The notes beneath the pieces were generated by a model. The model had not been told where the DNA came from and made no database searches. It saw only the letters and a program-made list of their open reading frames with translations. DNA of 64,000 nucleotides from Xestospongia bergquistia. Lineage: Eukaryota; Porifera; Demospongiae; Haplosclerida; Petrosiidae. Below are positions 1-12,039 of this stretch, one piece after another (within the stretch, counting starts at the first letter, position 1; each line of letters starts with the position of its first letter). The stretch covers positions 5,642,001 through 5,706,000 of the forward strand of contig OZ014416.1 in the NCBI GenBank assembly GCA_963965975.1, in the 5' to 3' direction. Position numbers and translations under genes: made by a program.

Positions 1-1719
1 TGTTTTTATTATTAATGCAATCTTGATTATAATGTATGATAAATACATAATATTATGTAATTTCCAAATAGAGCAAGAATAAAATTTGTTTATGTGAACA
101 TTCAAGATATAAATGCAATATTGTGTTACGGTGAATTTTAAAAGAAAAATATTATCGATAGTAATATCAATAGTGAATAATTTAGGTTATTGCTTTTCCT
201 GAACAAGCAAAGACATCAAGAAATTCAATTTCAACATTAAACAAGTAAAATAGTAAAAATGCACTGTCATAAACATCATTCAAATGCACGAAATACCCTT
301 TAGCCATGATAAACCTCATAATACCATTTTGTCATGAATATTGTTACTGATTGCTACAACATTTATTGAAAACACTTCAGTGGACAACAAAGAAGACATT
401 TTGTAAAATGTTTACATTGTCTTGATGTGATGCTATTAAGGTAGTGCTAAGAAGCCTATGAAGTGTTTGTTTAGCAATAATTGGGACAAATTTCTCAGTT
501 CTATTACTCATAAAGCATTGAATTTATAATATGAGTACATGTATAGACTGAATATAAGGTCTTACTAACATTCCTTGTATTTGTAAATGGGTAACAAGAT
601 TTTTCAAGGTTTTTTAGTGGAGATTGTTGTGGTTATCGCTGATCATACAATGTTGATAGTGCAAAGGATACAACACTCTTAGTATGATTTGCAAAAACTA
701 AAAAAGTCTTCATACAATACTGTTGCCTATTTTATTCTAAGTAATTAATGAGTTCTTATGCATTGGACTAATATAAGTTGGGGACAACGTTGATTGTTGG
801 ATCTATTTGTAAGTGAATGTGAAAAGTGTGATGAAATTGTTAATCCTGCTTATCAAGATCAGCATCTTGCAGTACTGCAATGAAACATTACCAAATTTGG
901 TAGTTTTGTCATATGCAAAATAAATGAAACTACCACTGGAGTAACTTGAGCTATTGAACTAGCAATTCTGACATCACTGATCATTGTGTCTATTCATTTA
1001 AACTAATGTTAATAATGTGATGAAATCATCAAACTTAAAACAATAGAATAAAACATCGTTAAATGTTAACAACAGTTAATTGCTTTAGAAATGGTATTGT
1101 TTCACTGTGCTGCTATGTAGTGATGATAACCTACTATTGTCATCCCTATCATGCTCTTGTTTCTTTAGTTTTTATAGCAGCATCCCTATGTGTTTTAATT
1201 TTTGTAGAAATTTTTTTTATTACTAGTCTCCATTATTTTTTAAAAATAAATTATTATTTTTGAATGACTTCACGTGACTGCACATGATGTAATGGAGTCA
1301 ATGTCTAGTTTAAGTAAGGTTGTAACTAATTATCTTTCTTTTTAAATACCAGTAGTATACAAAATTACTTGTAATTTACATTACATGGGAGAATAGCAGT
1401 TGCAAACAAACTAACATCACTACAGAAAATGTGGCAGGGGTTCTGCAATGTAGTGCTTTCCATTGCCTGCAATAGATGTGGTAAAGGAAGTTAAAGGCAA
1501 GGTGATAAATAGTGTTATTAGGTGAAAATCCTGTGGGAAGGCAACAGGTAAATAATGATCTAATTAAAACACGTCATTATATTCAATAGAATTTGGCTGA
1601 GGAGACCAAACCTATACTGATCATAAACACCCTCTATCTGATAGAATTAAAGATTTGATCAGATATTCTGTAAAAAAATGTTTGAAGTATTGTTTGTCAA
1701 TTTTAAGCCTATTCAATTC
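1..1719. other. Gene-free AT-rich stretch
   Basis: I see no supported gene, RNA or element here. Open frames are short, of low complexity and without splice or domain signals. Sequence just inside the neighbouring hAT element (from about 1740) is made of TTAGTTATAG-like repeats. Confidence 0.6.
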
Positions 1720-2599
1720 CAGTGTTGTTTTAGTACAGCAAAGGCATTTTAGTTGTAGTTATAGTACTTGAGAATAAATTATTATTAGTTACAGTTACAG
1801 TTATAATTAAGCCATAGCTTCAATTTTTTTAGTTATAGTATGATGTTCATTATTTAATTTTAGTTCTAGTTCTAGTTTTAGTTATGGTATTTATTAATAA
1901 CTTTTCATAACAATCAAGTAAGCAAAATCATTAAAGCAAAATTGCTTTGTTCACTCTAAGAAGTGTCTCTCTCTCCAAGTTTTGTCCACTCAAATGGTTA
2001 CGCTTCCCTCTACATGCATCACCACTGACAGAAAACACCCTCTCTACCGGGGCAGAAGATGCAGGAACTGACAATATGTCAGTTGCAACGTCAAAGAGCT
2101 TTGGGTATGAATGAGCAGATGACAGCCAAAACTCAATAGGGTCAGCAATTTTGGCACCACATGGCTCAGAGTCAGGTTTACTGTCACCAGCGTTCACAAC
2201 GCAAACACTCTTGTTCTCAGCTTCGCTAAATTCAAAATAGTCCCAAACTGAGCTTCCTCTTGGCCTTCCAGAAGCCATTCTAAAACGATTATAAAAGAAA
2301 CTCATAGATCTTTAGCCTTTGTATCATAATCACCTACTTTACACTTTTTGCCAAAAACACCACGTGTTAAGTAGGCGTGTCAAATGAAGAAGGCGCGGTT
2401 TCAAAATTAAAAAGGTGTGGTCAAGTACTAGTACATATTCAATTTTTTATTTTAGTTATAGTTAAAAGTAGATATTTTTAGTTACAGTTTTAGTTAGTTC
2501 TATATAAAAGCTAAGTATTATAGTTTAGTTAACTAATAATGAAATTTGTTAATACTAAAATAGATTTAGTTATAGTTATAGTTAACTAACACATCACTG
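1720..2599 (-). mobile_element. Complete non-autonomous hAT transposon with TIRs and 8-bp target duplication
   Basis: The left end starts CAGTGTTGTTTTAG and the right end, reverse complemented, starts CAGTGATGTGTTAG, giving imperfect terminal inverted repeats. Both ends are flanked by the 8-bp direct repeat TTCAATTC (1712-1719 and 2600-2607), the length expected of hAT transposition. The 880-bp element carries one minus-strand ORF, which is an internally deleted transposase. Subterminal DNA on both sides is built from TTAGTTATAG-like units in the same orientation. It is shorter than an autonomous hAT and would need transposase from elsewhere. Confidence 0.93.
1931..2305 (-). pseudogene. Internally deleted hAT transposase: BED-finger start joined to C-terminal dimerisation region
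   Basis: This 124-codon frame joins two ends of a hAT transposase. Residues about 13-40 (GSSVWDYFEF... then NKSVCVVN) resemble the start of a BED zinc finger, which normally continues with a C-x2-C pair; here the second Cys is lost. Residues about 60-120, with the hallmark SSAPVERVFSVSG and the conserved ERETLLRVN end, are the hAT C-terminal dimerisation region. The catalytic RNase-H-like core between them is missing, so the product could not transpose DNA. The frame stays open across the junction. The start at 2305 is the first Met and may not be the ancestral one. Confidence 0.88.
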
Positions 2600-3509
2600 T
2601 TCAATTCCATACTTGGTCTAGAACATGAAGTATTGACACCAACATTTGTCTTTATTCAAGCAAATATTTAAACCACAATCCTAAGGATGCCATAATCTTA
2701 CAATTAAAGATCTTGATTCAATGTTTGGATTCTTTTATCTCAGCAGCCCATGGCGCAACCATAAAGCCATGCAGCAAAGATACAGGGTTCATCTCATTAT
2801 TGGTATAAAGAAATAAAACCACAATTATCCTAAAATCATTTTCTGGACACACTTTTCGGGTGATATTGTCTGACATGACCTTAATTTAATCCTACTTCAT
2901 CCTACTAACTCTGAGGTCAATTGTCCAGCTAGCTATAGTCATGTAATAACCCTCATCTTACAATTGGAATTAACAACAAGATCGGGTTACATTTTGGCAG
3001 TATTAATTATTAGATGCTTAAATGGCATTGATATTATATTGAGTAGTACCCATGGCCATGGATGTGCCAATTGAAATGATCTTGTATTTGTCAACTATTA
3101 AAAAAACAGCTGTTGGATGGTAAAGAATAATTTTAAAATGTTGATATTGACATCCGAAGGGAATGAAAGCAGAATAAGTTATTCTAAAATATGTATATTT
3201 GTTAACATGCAACAACGAAATACTTGCAACAATTACCAGTACGTCATCATATTGCGATTATATTTATCAACATCACACAGTGGCAAATTTTTTATAACAC
3301 CATATCTATTGCAGTACTGCGTACTGTGTTTGTCCTTTATCCAATCATCAAGTAAAATGTTGGTATGACTATCCTTGATGATTCCAGCTTCGTTCTTGTA
3401 CTTAAAAATTTCTAACAGTACTCTTCTAAACACTTTTGGTTACCAGTATACTAATGGAGCATAAATACATGATAAATATGTTAACTAAGATAATCTAGTA
3501 ACATTTATC

Positions 3510-4010
3510 ACTTCTTTCATAATGGCATGTCTGTAATGTTTAACTAAGTGAACATACTTCAACTGTAATAGCTTACAATTACTAGTTATAATTATTCATT
3601 CAAAACATGAAACAATAATAATCCACATTATTCACATTATATTACCTAATGAAGTACAAACTATGGTATGGTATTTAGCAAACGATTGACATCATCAATC
3701 ATAGTATATTATATTAGTGTATATATTATATAAGGTACAGGTGGTAAACCAATATCTTATGAACATCATATGTACATGTAATTTGTTTGTATGAGTACAC
3801 TCAGTCAATAATGATATATTTATGTCATACAACAGTTCACACTACTTGTGGATTCACAGTCAACTATATGTAATAGAACATGTTTTATTTATATTGGTAA
3901 TATGAAAAATAATATAGTAGTACATAAAAGTATTAAGACATATCTGAATCCTTATCATTTACTCATAAATATGAACAATGATGGATGGATATATTCCTGA
4001 GAAGTCTTGT
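3510..4010. repeat. Segmental duplication, copy 1 (partner 6255-6785)
   Basis: Blocks such as CTAAGTGAACATACTT, the caacagttca...cttgtgg block and the (g)tgaaaaataa...tagtacata block recur in the same order at 6255-6785, with many substitutions. This is an old direct duplication of about 0.5 kb, separated by about 2.7 kb. Confidence 0.75.
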
Positions 4011-4093
4011 TACAAGTAAACCTTGAATTTATTATATTATGATTCTATGTTACAATAATGTGTTCACTTGTCTTGGTGTTATAAGTATAATAG

Positions 4094-4100
4094 TATATAT

Positions 4101-4148
<48 letters not shown>

Positions 4149-4158
4149 TGTGTGTGTG
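4094..4158. repeat. (AT)n/(TG)n microsatellite
   Basis: A long run of alternating A and T passes into a short TG run. Confidence 0.97.
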
Positions 4159-6254
4159 CTGTTATTATTACAAATTATGTGCTGTTGTTTCCTACAGATC
4201 ACATTGTGTTATATATAGAATAGCCTTTTTACAAGTCACATATGAAAGTACTATTTTTAGTATGCTCGTTTATTGACTTAGTTAAGTTCAACAATAATAA
4301 ACATTATTATTATAATTAAATTTTTTGTCAAAAACGTATAAAGTTCAATAGATGGAGACTTAAATTGATCTTCATCATAAACTAGGTGGCAAGAAAATAT
4401 CAAAATGTACCAATTGTCATAACTTGCAAGTAGGTGGCTAAGGACAAGTTGCATGCTAAGATTCAAGCATTAAGTAAAAAAAAATTGTGCAGGAAAGCAA
4501 ATAACATTGGTGTATGCAATTTAAGATGTCTGTGGCTAGCAGTACTTTTGAACAGGATTCAAATTGCCACAAATATGTGGCAATTAACATGAACTGACAA
4601 ATATATTAATAGATGTCAGTTAACTGAATGAAAATTACCACAGGCACTGTTTCATGATTTAGCATAGGTAGATACAAAGTCTCACATAACAAAGTAAAAT
4701 TTATTTTGAAAAGAATCTGTCAAACTAGACACAAAGCAAAGACAACAAAAGCAAAAATTTAGGAAAGACATAGTAAGAGAGTCCAAGAGCCTATCCACCA
4801 CTTTACATAGAAACGGTTGCAAAAGGTTTGTTAACATTAGAATTGTCGTGGCTGATGTTGACACAATACAGATATTCTTACATTTGATGGCAACAATGGT
4901 GTGAAGCATAATATCACTTAAATTCACATTGAACAATACCTTGAAACTAAATACATGAAGAAGTTTTCATATGTAACAATGATTCAAGTTTGCTTTGCTT
5001 GTAAGAAGTAGCTGCCAACTACAAATGTGTAGCAAAAGTGTATCTTAGCATATCAGAAAAGCATTCCAACTATGTTTCAATTATCTTATACTTAGTAATA
5101 GCAGCTTCTACAAGGGACTAGATTATAATCAATACAAAAATGGTTCTATTATTGTGAACTTCAACAAGGATGCTGCAATGTTGGATTCACCAATAATTAT
5201 TAATATTTAATGCTCAGTCTTCAGTACCAACTCTAACAACATATACAGACTTTATTAATATGTATACATCTGTTCTACAGACATCATCATACAACTTTAT
5301 CAAGACTGACAAAAAGGTAAACTTAATGCAGGTGTTGTAGATGCCAGAAATTCTGATCATAAAAATGCTGTTCATCATGCAGCTGATTTAATAATGTCAC
5401 AGTACATAAAAAATTAAAACTGTTTATATAATTTTCATGTTTGGAGAAAGAAAGTTAACTGACTCCTTAGAGTTGACAGAGCAAGTGATGTAGGTCATAT
5501 CTAGTACATGGTTAAGTGGCTACTAGCAAACTCAACTATCTTCAGCTATAGATGTCTACATTACCAATGTCCTAATAGTGATTCTGTAACACACCTTTAT
5601 GAAGAATTTCATTTAAATTAAATGGAAGAGTGAAAAATTACCAATACATATGAAAGGAATAGCTATACAAAAAGATCACTTCAAGGAAACAAGTTCTGAC
5701 ATTTAGAGAAAAATGGAAACTGTTAATGATGATTCCGAAGTTGAAAACTGTTCATATGTTTCACTTCCTAGTAATCAATAAAGTGAAGAAGCTATCACTC
5801 ATGGTTTAATATGTGAAAATCTTAAGAACGGCCAGAGTCCAATAATTATCTCATTAAATACCTCATTTTCTTCAATGGCATTTCCTACTTTATTTGCATT
5901 TGTCTTAGGAGACTTAATTTTTACTGATAATCAACACCCTGTATCTGATACAATTAAAGTTTTGAGCAGATAGAGTCAAGTAAAAAATGATGGAAGTGGC
6001 AAATTTCAAGGCCTACTTGATTTTCCTATTATGCTTTGAATATGTAACATAGATATCCATTTTTTAGTCAAATACATATCTAAAGCACTATCCTAATGAT
6101 GATATATTCATATAATTAAAATTGTCAAATCCATCTTTGGAGACTTTTGGTGAGTTATACATTCACTAAATGGTACATAAACAAGTTATATGTACAGCCA
6201 ATATAGTATTAAAGCATCATTACATGATTACTGTGAATCTAGTAATTGTTATGA

Positions 6255-6785
6255 TTGAGTTTCATAATGTCCTGTCTGTAATAATGAACTAAGTGAACAT
6301 ACTTTAACTGTAATAATTTGTTATTATTCATCATATTCAACCAATAAACAAAACAAGAAATATTCACATTATTATAAGTATCAGCTATTAAGTACAAACC
6401 ATGACATAGTACTTCAGTAAATGGTTGACATCATTAATCATAATATATTATATAAATGTACATTATTTAAATGAAGTTTAGAAAAAAGAAACCTGATTTG
6501 CCAAACAACAAATTGCAAATGTAATGGACAGTAATGACACCCTTACAAAGTATGGATGAGAAAAGAATGTCTTAGGCACATTATATGAACATGTACTTTA
6601 TTATATGAGAACTCTCCTAGCCAACAATGATATATTCATATTATTCAACAGTTCATAATGCTTGTGGGTTCATAGTCAATTATATGTACTGTAATATATC
6701 TTATTTATATTACTATATATAGTAATGTGAAAAATAAATATTGTAGTACATACAAGTGTTGACACAGAACTGAATCATTAGCATT
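6255..6785. repeat. Segmental duplication, copy 2 (partner 3510-4010)
   Basis: Same block order as the copy at 3510-4010, with an insertion around 6470-6600 that the first copy lacks. Confidence 0.75.
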
Positions 6786-7029
6786 TACTTGCTTATAAGA
6801 AAACTGAGGGACATATTGCTAAGGCTTCATATTGCAACTAAACTATTATTTTATTATGTTACTTTCTTGTACCACACAGTGCATATATATTTCTATTGTA
6901 TTTTTGTACTCACTGTGGCTGACAAGAAGTGTTTCTTTATTCTCTATAATGAGAACAGACTTGTCAGTGTGTTGTCACTGTGTTATCTTTATACCAGATT
7001 GTAGGATTTTGATTTTAAAAAATCACAAA

Positions 7030-7150
7030 GGTTGTGGCATATTATTTGCTATAGCAACAGTTGCTAGGTGACAGATAATGTTGCTATAGTGATTATTGCT
7101 ATGGTAACATAATTATTATACACAATTGCTATAATGAATTATGCGTTGTT
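7030..7150. repeat. Degenerate TTGCTATRGTRACA minisatellite, part 1, with an X-box-like site
   Basis: Loose tandem copies of a unit like TTGCTATAGTGATTA. The site GTTGCTAGGTGAC at 7060-7072 reads GTCACC-T-AGCAAC on the other strand. This fits the RFX X-box consensus GTNRCC N(0-3) RGYAAC exactly. Whether any RFX factor binds is unknown. Confidence 0.7.
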
Positions 7151-7499
7151 GTATTTTTCTATGGATAAATGTTTCCTTCTATTTTGTTATTTTATGTGTA
7201 CCATTGGTTTTTAAATTCATTAAGTTTTCACAATAATAAATGAATACATTTAAATTGAACATCTATATGTTTTGGTATTGTTTTTTTTACAAATTTAGAA
7301 TATATCAGCAATAAATGGTTTTCTGTCAAAATGTGTATAAAGTGACTAAAGTCTACATTTTTGGTAGAAATGTTTTTTTGCAAACCTGCCAATTAAGCAG
7401 AAATTAAAAGGACAATACTGAAAATTTTGTCTTAAACAATAATTTACTCAATTATCATGATGTTACAAGTAACGGTGATAATATAGTATATATATATTA

Positions 7500-7745
7500 T
7501 TATATGTTTTTGCTATGACAATGATGTTATGATAATTATTACCATGGAACTTGTTGCTATGGTGATAGATATATACATACTTGCTATGTTAGTCTTGCTA
7601 TGGCAGTTATTACTGATAACTGTTGTTGCTATAGTAATAGTTGCTATGGTGACATATATGTTGTTACTAGAATAAACATTGCTATGATTGTTTTGCTTAG
7701 TAACTGTTGCTATGGTGACATATGTGTTGTTGCTATAGTAAATTA
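7500..7745. repeat. Degenerate TTGCTATGGTGACATA minisatellite, part 2, with X-box-like sites
   Basis: Tandem, diverged copies of a TTGCTATGGTGAC unit. Two copies (7640-7653 and 7706-7719) read GTCACC-AT-AGCAAC on the minus strand and fit the RFX X-box consensus exactly. A third (7553-7566) differs at one position. Short open frames on both strands here are by-products of the repeat. Confidence 0.75.
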
Positions 7746-8565
7746 TGTGAATTATGTAAATTTTTGTGGGTACAATTGGATTTGAAACTTGCAAATTTTT
7801 CATGAGATTGATGAGTAAATATAAATTGAGCATCTAGTATGTTAGGGCATTGTTTCCGAGAAATTCAGAATAGTTACAGCAATAAATTGTTTTCTGCAAA
7901 GACGTATATGAAATGTTTTTGTGACTATATCAAATGGAATAATGATAAGCAAAGTAGGGATCTCAGGTATGATTGTATAACGCTACTAGTTAGAAAAACA
8001 ACTATGATTAATGGTATCATGACTAACAGACAGAAACCTTGAACAAATTATTTGTTAGTTCTTGTGTTATATATATAGAGAGAATAGCCTTTTTACAATT
8101 CACACAATTTTTGCATGTTCATTTACTAACTTTATTAAGTTCATCAATAACAAACATTAGCACTATTTTTTAAATGTCTTACATTACTTAATAAAGAATG
8201 AAAACATACAAGCACATGAAGAAAACCACACCCCTTGACCTTTGTAAAGAATAAAGATATCATTTTATTTGAACATGTTTGATAAAATCACTCTATTGTG
8301 TTGAGAAATTTTGAATAAATGTTTGCATATATGCAGGTGCTATGTAGCCATTTTGTACTGGATGTTTTCCTAATTTTGCATCCAAGTATTTTATTAATCT
8401 TCCTGGATACTATATTTGGTACACATCCTGTACAGAATGATCGCATAGCAAATGCATACAAACCATTTGTTTGAAATTCTTTAGTGCAATGTGTGGTTTT
8501 CATTAAAAGCGTCATAATTATGTCCATACATATTATTTGTAAACTACAATATCTGACTTGATTAA

Positions 8566-9030
8566 TGACATTGTGACTAACAGACAGAAACCTTAAACAT
8601 TGTTTGTTTCTACTTGTGTTATATGTATAGAATAGCCTTGTCACACGTCACATTGTATTATACAGTTTACATAATGACTTCATTAAGTTTATCAGTAAAA
8701 AACATTAGTATTATTATTCAAATATTTTGTAAAAACTTATTAATAGAATAAAAAACTGGTAAAGAAAAGTTGATATAGAGTGCAGGTTTCTTATTGAATT
8801 AGTAAGACACTTCAAATCATGTGTCCTATTGATTTATTAACCTCAAATGAAGTAATTTGAATTATTTCATTGTCACAATTTGATACAATGATATGTCTTG
8901 TAATACAATTACTGTGACTTACTGAATCCTTAGCGTTGACATCAGCTTGTCCCAGGTCAAGTAACAATTTCACTATGTCGGCATGACCCTTCTCTGCTGC
9001 AAGATGTGCAAGTGTACGTCCTTCCTAATA
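8566..9030 (-). repeat. Tandemly duplicated exon plus intron, copy 1 (partner 9480-9955)
   Basis: Intron sequence beginning ACTAACAGACAGAAACCTTA, then a GAATAGCCTTG block, a TTTGTAAAAACTTATTAATAG block and an ankyrin exon, recurs in the same order at 9480-9955. Duplication of a whole exon with flanking intron is the simplest reading. Confidence 0.85.
8923..9024 (-). CDS. Gene A exon (ankyrin repeat, TLAHLAAEKGH type)
   Basis: 34 codons between an AG acceptor and a GTAAGT donor. It matches the ankyrin consensus (TLAHLAAEKGHADIVKLLL, then GQADVN). It is a close tandem duplicate of exon 9848-9949, together with its intron. This is the most 3' exon of gene A that I could find. Confidence 0.9.
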
Positions 9031-11992
9031 ACATAAGAGACAAAATTATTTAATTACAAAAGAACATAAACTATTAGACAGTAAACTATATAGTCAATCT
9101 AACCAGTCATCAGTACACATCATCATAACAATTGTATTACATTGTATAATAAGAGAAGTAACTTCACAATATACTCTACATATTCAATACAAAGTCGCAA
9201 TAGCAGCTAACACTTGTGATTAACAATCTATAGTAGTAACATATTCTCTTTATTATTAGCTATATCTCATTCCATGATGTCATTATAATGATGTTAATAT
9301 TGAGTCACTAAACAAGCTAACACAATAAGACAAACAAATTTAATATTAAAGATAAAAAGACACAAGCACACGAAGAAAACCATATCACAAACCACACCTC
9401 TTGACCTTTGTAAAGAATTGTGATATCATAATTATGTCCATACATATTATTTGTAACTACAATATGTGATTTGATTAATGACATTGTCACTAACAGACAG
9501 AAACCTTAAAAATTTTGTTACTTCTTGTGTTATATGTATAGAATAGCCTTGATACAAGTCATATAATGAAAGTACCATTTTTAGTATGTTTATAATATGA
9601 CTTAATTAAGTTTATCAGTAAAAGACATTAGTATTATTATTTAAGTATTTTGTAAAAACTTATTAATAGAATCAAGAACTGGTAAAGAACAGTTGCTGTA
9701 GAGTGCAGTTTCTTATTCAGTAATATCGGTAATACAACTCAAATCATGTGTCTTATTGATTTATTAACGTCAAATGAAGTAATTTGAATTACTTCATTGG
9801 TCACAATTTAATAGAATGATGCCTTGAATACAATTACTGTGACTTACTTCATCCTTAATGCTGATATCAGCTTGTCCCTCTTCAAGTAACAATTTCGCTA
9901 TGTCAGTATGTCCCATCTCTATTGCAAGATGTGCAGGAGTACATCCTCTCTAGAAACATAATAGAAAAGAAAATAAACTATTAGACAGTAAAATATATAG
10001 TCAACGTAACCAGCCATCAGTACACATTATCATAGATAACACATTAAGAAATAGAAAATTCAATATTAAAAAAAAATATACATTAAGCACATGAAGAAAA
10101 CCAAATCACAAACCACACCCTTTGGCCTTAATAAAGAATTGTGATATGATTGATGTCCATACATATTATTTCTAAACTACAATATGTGACTGGTGTAAAA
10201 TGGTTCATTTAAACATCTAATCAACAATACTCAGAGTATGATCAAATGGTAAATTTTGTAAGAGTATAGTATAATGTTATGAAAGGTAAAGTTAAACAAA
10301 CTTTATTTATTGTGATAAGAAGTATTCATGTCACGAGAAGAGTTACAATTCTTGCGTGCTCTGATTCAAATGACTACATCAATAACATTAACGAAGACAT
10401 GATAGTGACATTGTCTGTATCTACTTAAGTATTCTAGTATTTAGGTTTGTTTACAACTATAAAATAATCATGAGAAAATTGGATGTAGCTTTTCTAACTA
10501 GCTCACTTTATCTTTTAAAGGCAATAGAATAATGTCAGATTGCTAGGAGTGGATATAAGAATGGCATTATGTTTACTGTCTGACTCACAAAACAGGTATA
10601 CTCTGTCTTTAACACTAGTAGTCAATAAGTAATGATAAAAATATATAAACATGTAAACTGTCCTTTCTTCCACAGTAAGTTATTACTCATGACACATGTA
10701 CACATACATGTGAAAACAGTACAAGTTATTAACAAGCATTTTAGCATTCTGTGCACAATAGTACTGTGCTCCATTGTGAGGAGAGATATTAATGTAAGAA
10801 AGCTCAAAGATGACTTTCCAGTAGTCAAAACCTCAGAAGTTACAAACATTTTCACCACAAGTCTTTACCAGGGAATGTATCAATAAGCCTTAGTTAGAAT
10901 TCATGCAGTTTAGTCAGTGTTGCTGTGTTGCTGTCAGTAAAAAAATGGCTAAGGATTCAGTCAAAAGAGTTTTTGTGCTCAAGCAGAACCTTCAGCAAGC
11001 TCTGATGTTTTCATGTATTCACATTAAATTGGAAGAATACTTAGCTGTGCATCCTCAATAATATCATGAAGTTAACATAAATAAGTTTGGCGTAAATCCT
11101 TAATATAGTAACAAATGATGTAACATGTGTTACTATATTTAGTAGGCATGTGCTTTGGAAACAAATCAACAAGGGACAATTATGGAGGGGTATGGTTCCA
11201 TAAATATTGTAAGAGTATAATAAAATATTATGAAAGGTACAATCAATTCAAACAGACTTTATTAACTGTCTAAAACAAAATTCATATCATGTGAACAGTT
11301 ACAATTCTTATGTGCTCTGATTCAATTGACTACATCAATAACATTAATGAACACATGATAGTGACTGTTAAACTTATTAGTATATATAATCAGTGATTAT
11401 TGTCTAATAAATCTGACTATAAGTAATAGTTCAATAGCAATAATAATAGGTGGTTTATTGTAATGCTTTCAATAAACTCAAGATGTAAGGCTAACATGTT
11501 TCATTAAAAATCATATTTGTAAGGATGTGCTACAGAGGACATTTTGGAGGTGTGGTTTTTAATGTTACTTAACATGAATAGTTGATACCAAGTAATCAAA
11601 GTCATGGCTTTAAATGTCATAACAGGTAGGAGGTGAAAAAAGTGGTCCAGAAGGTCAGCCGGAATAGCCTCCCATGTTCGAATGTTAAGAGGTGTGTGCA
11701 CTAACAACAGAGTAGGCAAGATGTTGTGTTTGTGGAGTAGGCATTGCATTTTCAAAGCCAAAAGACCCTTTGCTTAGTTTGAGAGATGTGTGGGAGGATA
11801 TGAGAATGAAAAAGTCAGACCTATGAAAACCAAAAAGCCACTGGTAAGGCTGGACCAATAGGCATGTAGCCCCAATGGACTATGTGAAATATAAACATAA
11901 TAAAACCACGCAATAGTACTTCATTCATGGATAGGTTAATAATATCATTGGTCAGTAACAACAGTATAGTTTGCCATGGGTATATCTGGAGA

Positions 11993-12039
<47 letters not shown>

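Larger units (their letters stand above)
2608..8922. other. Gene-poor stretch with duplicated segments and minisatellite
   Basis: No exon that I can defend lies here. It contains a pair of duplicated segments, an (AT)n microsatellite, an X-box-bearing minisatellite and copies of a repeat (TGTTATATRTATAGAATAGCCTT) shared with the introns around the last ankyrin exons. A 3' end of gene A could lie here or beyond the left edge, but I could not find it. Confidence 0.5.

Noticed and set aside
1063-1263. 66-codon plus-strand ORF with membrane-like sequence
   Set aside because: T-rich DNA gives Phe, Leu, Ile and Tyr runs; no start context, homologue or neighbour supports it.
7513-7833. 106-codon minus-strand ORF rich in Ile, Thr, Asn and Ser
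   Set aside because: Translation of the TTGCTATGGTGACATA minisatellite.
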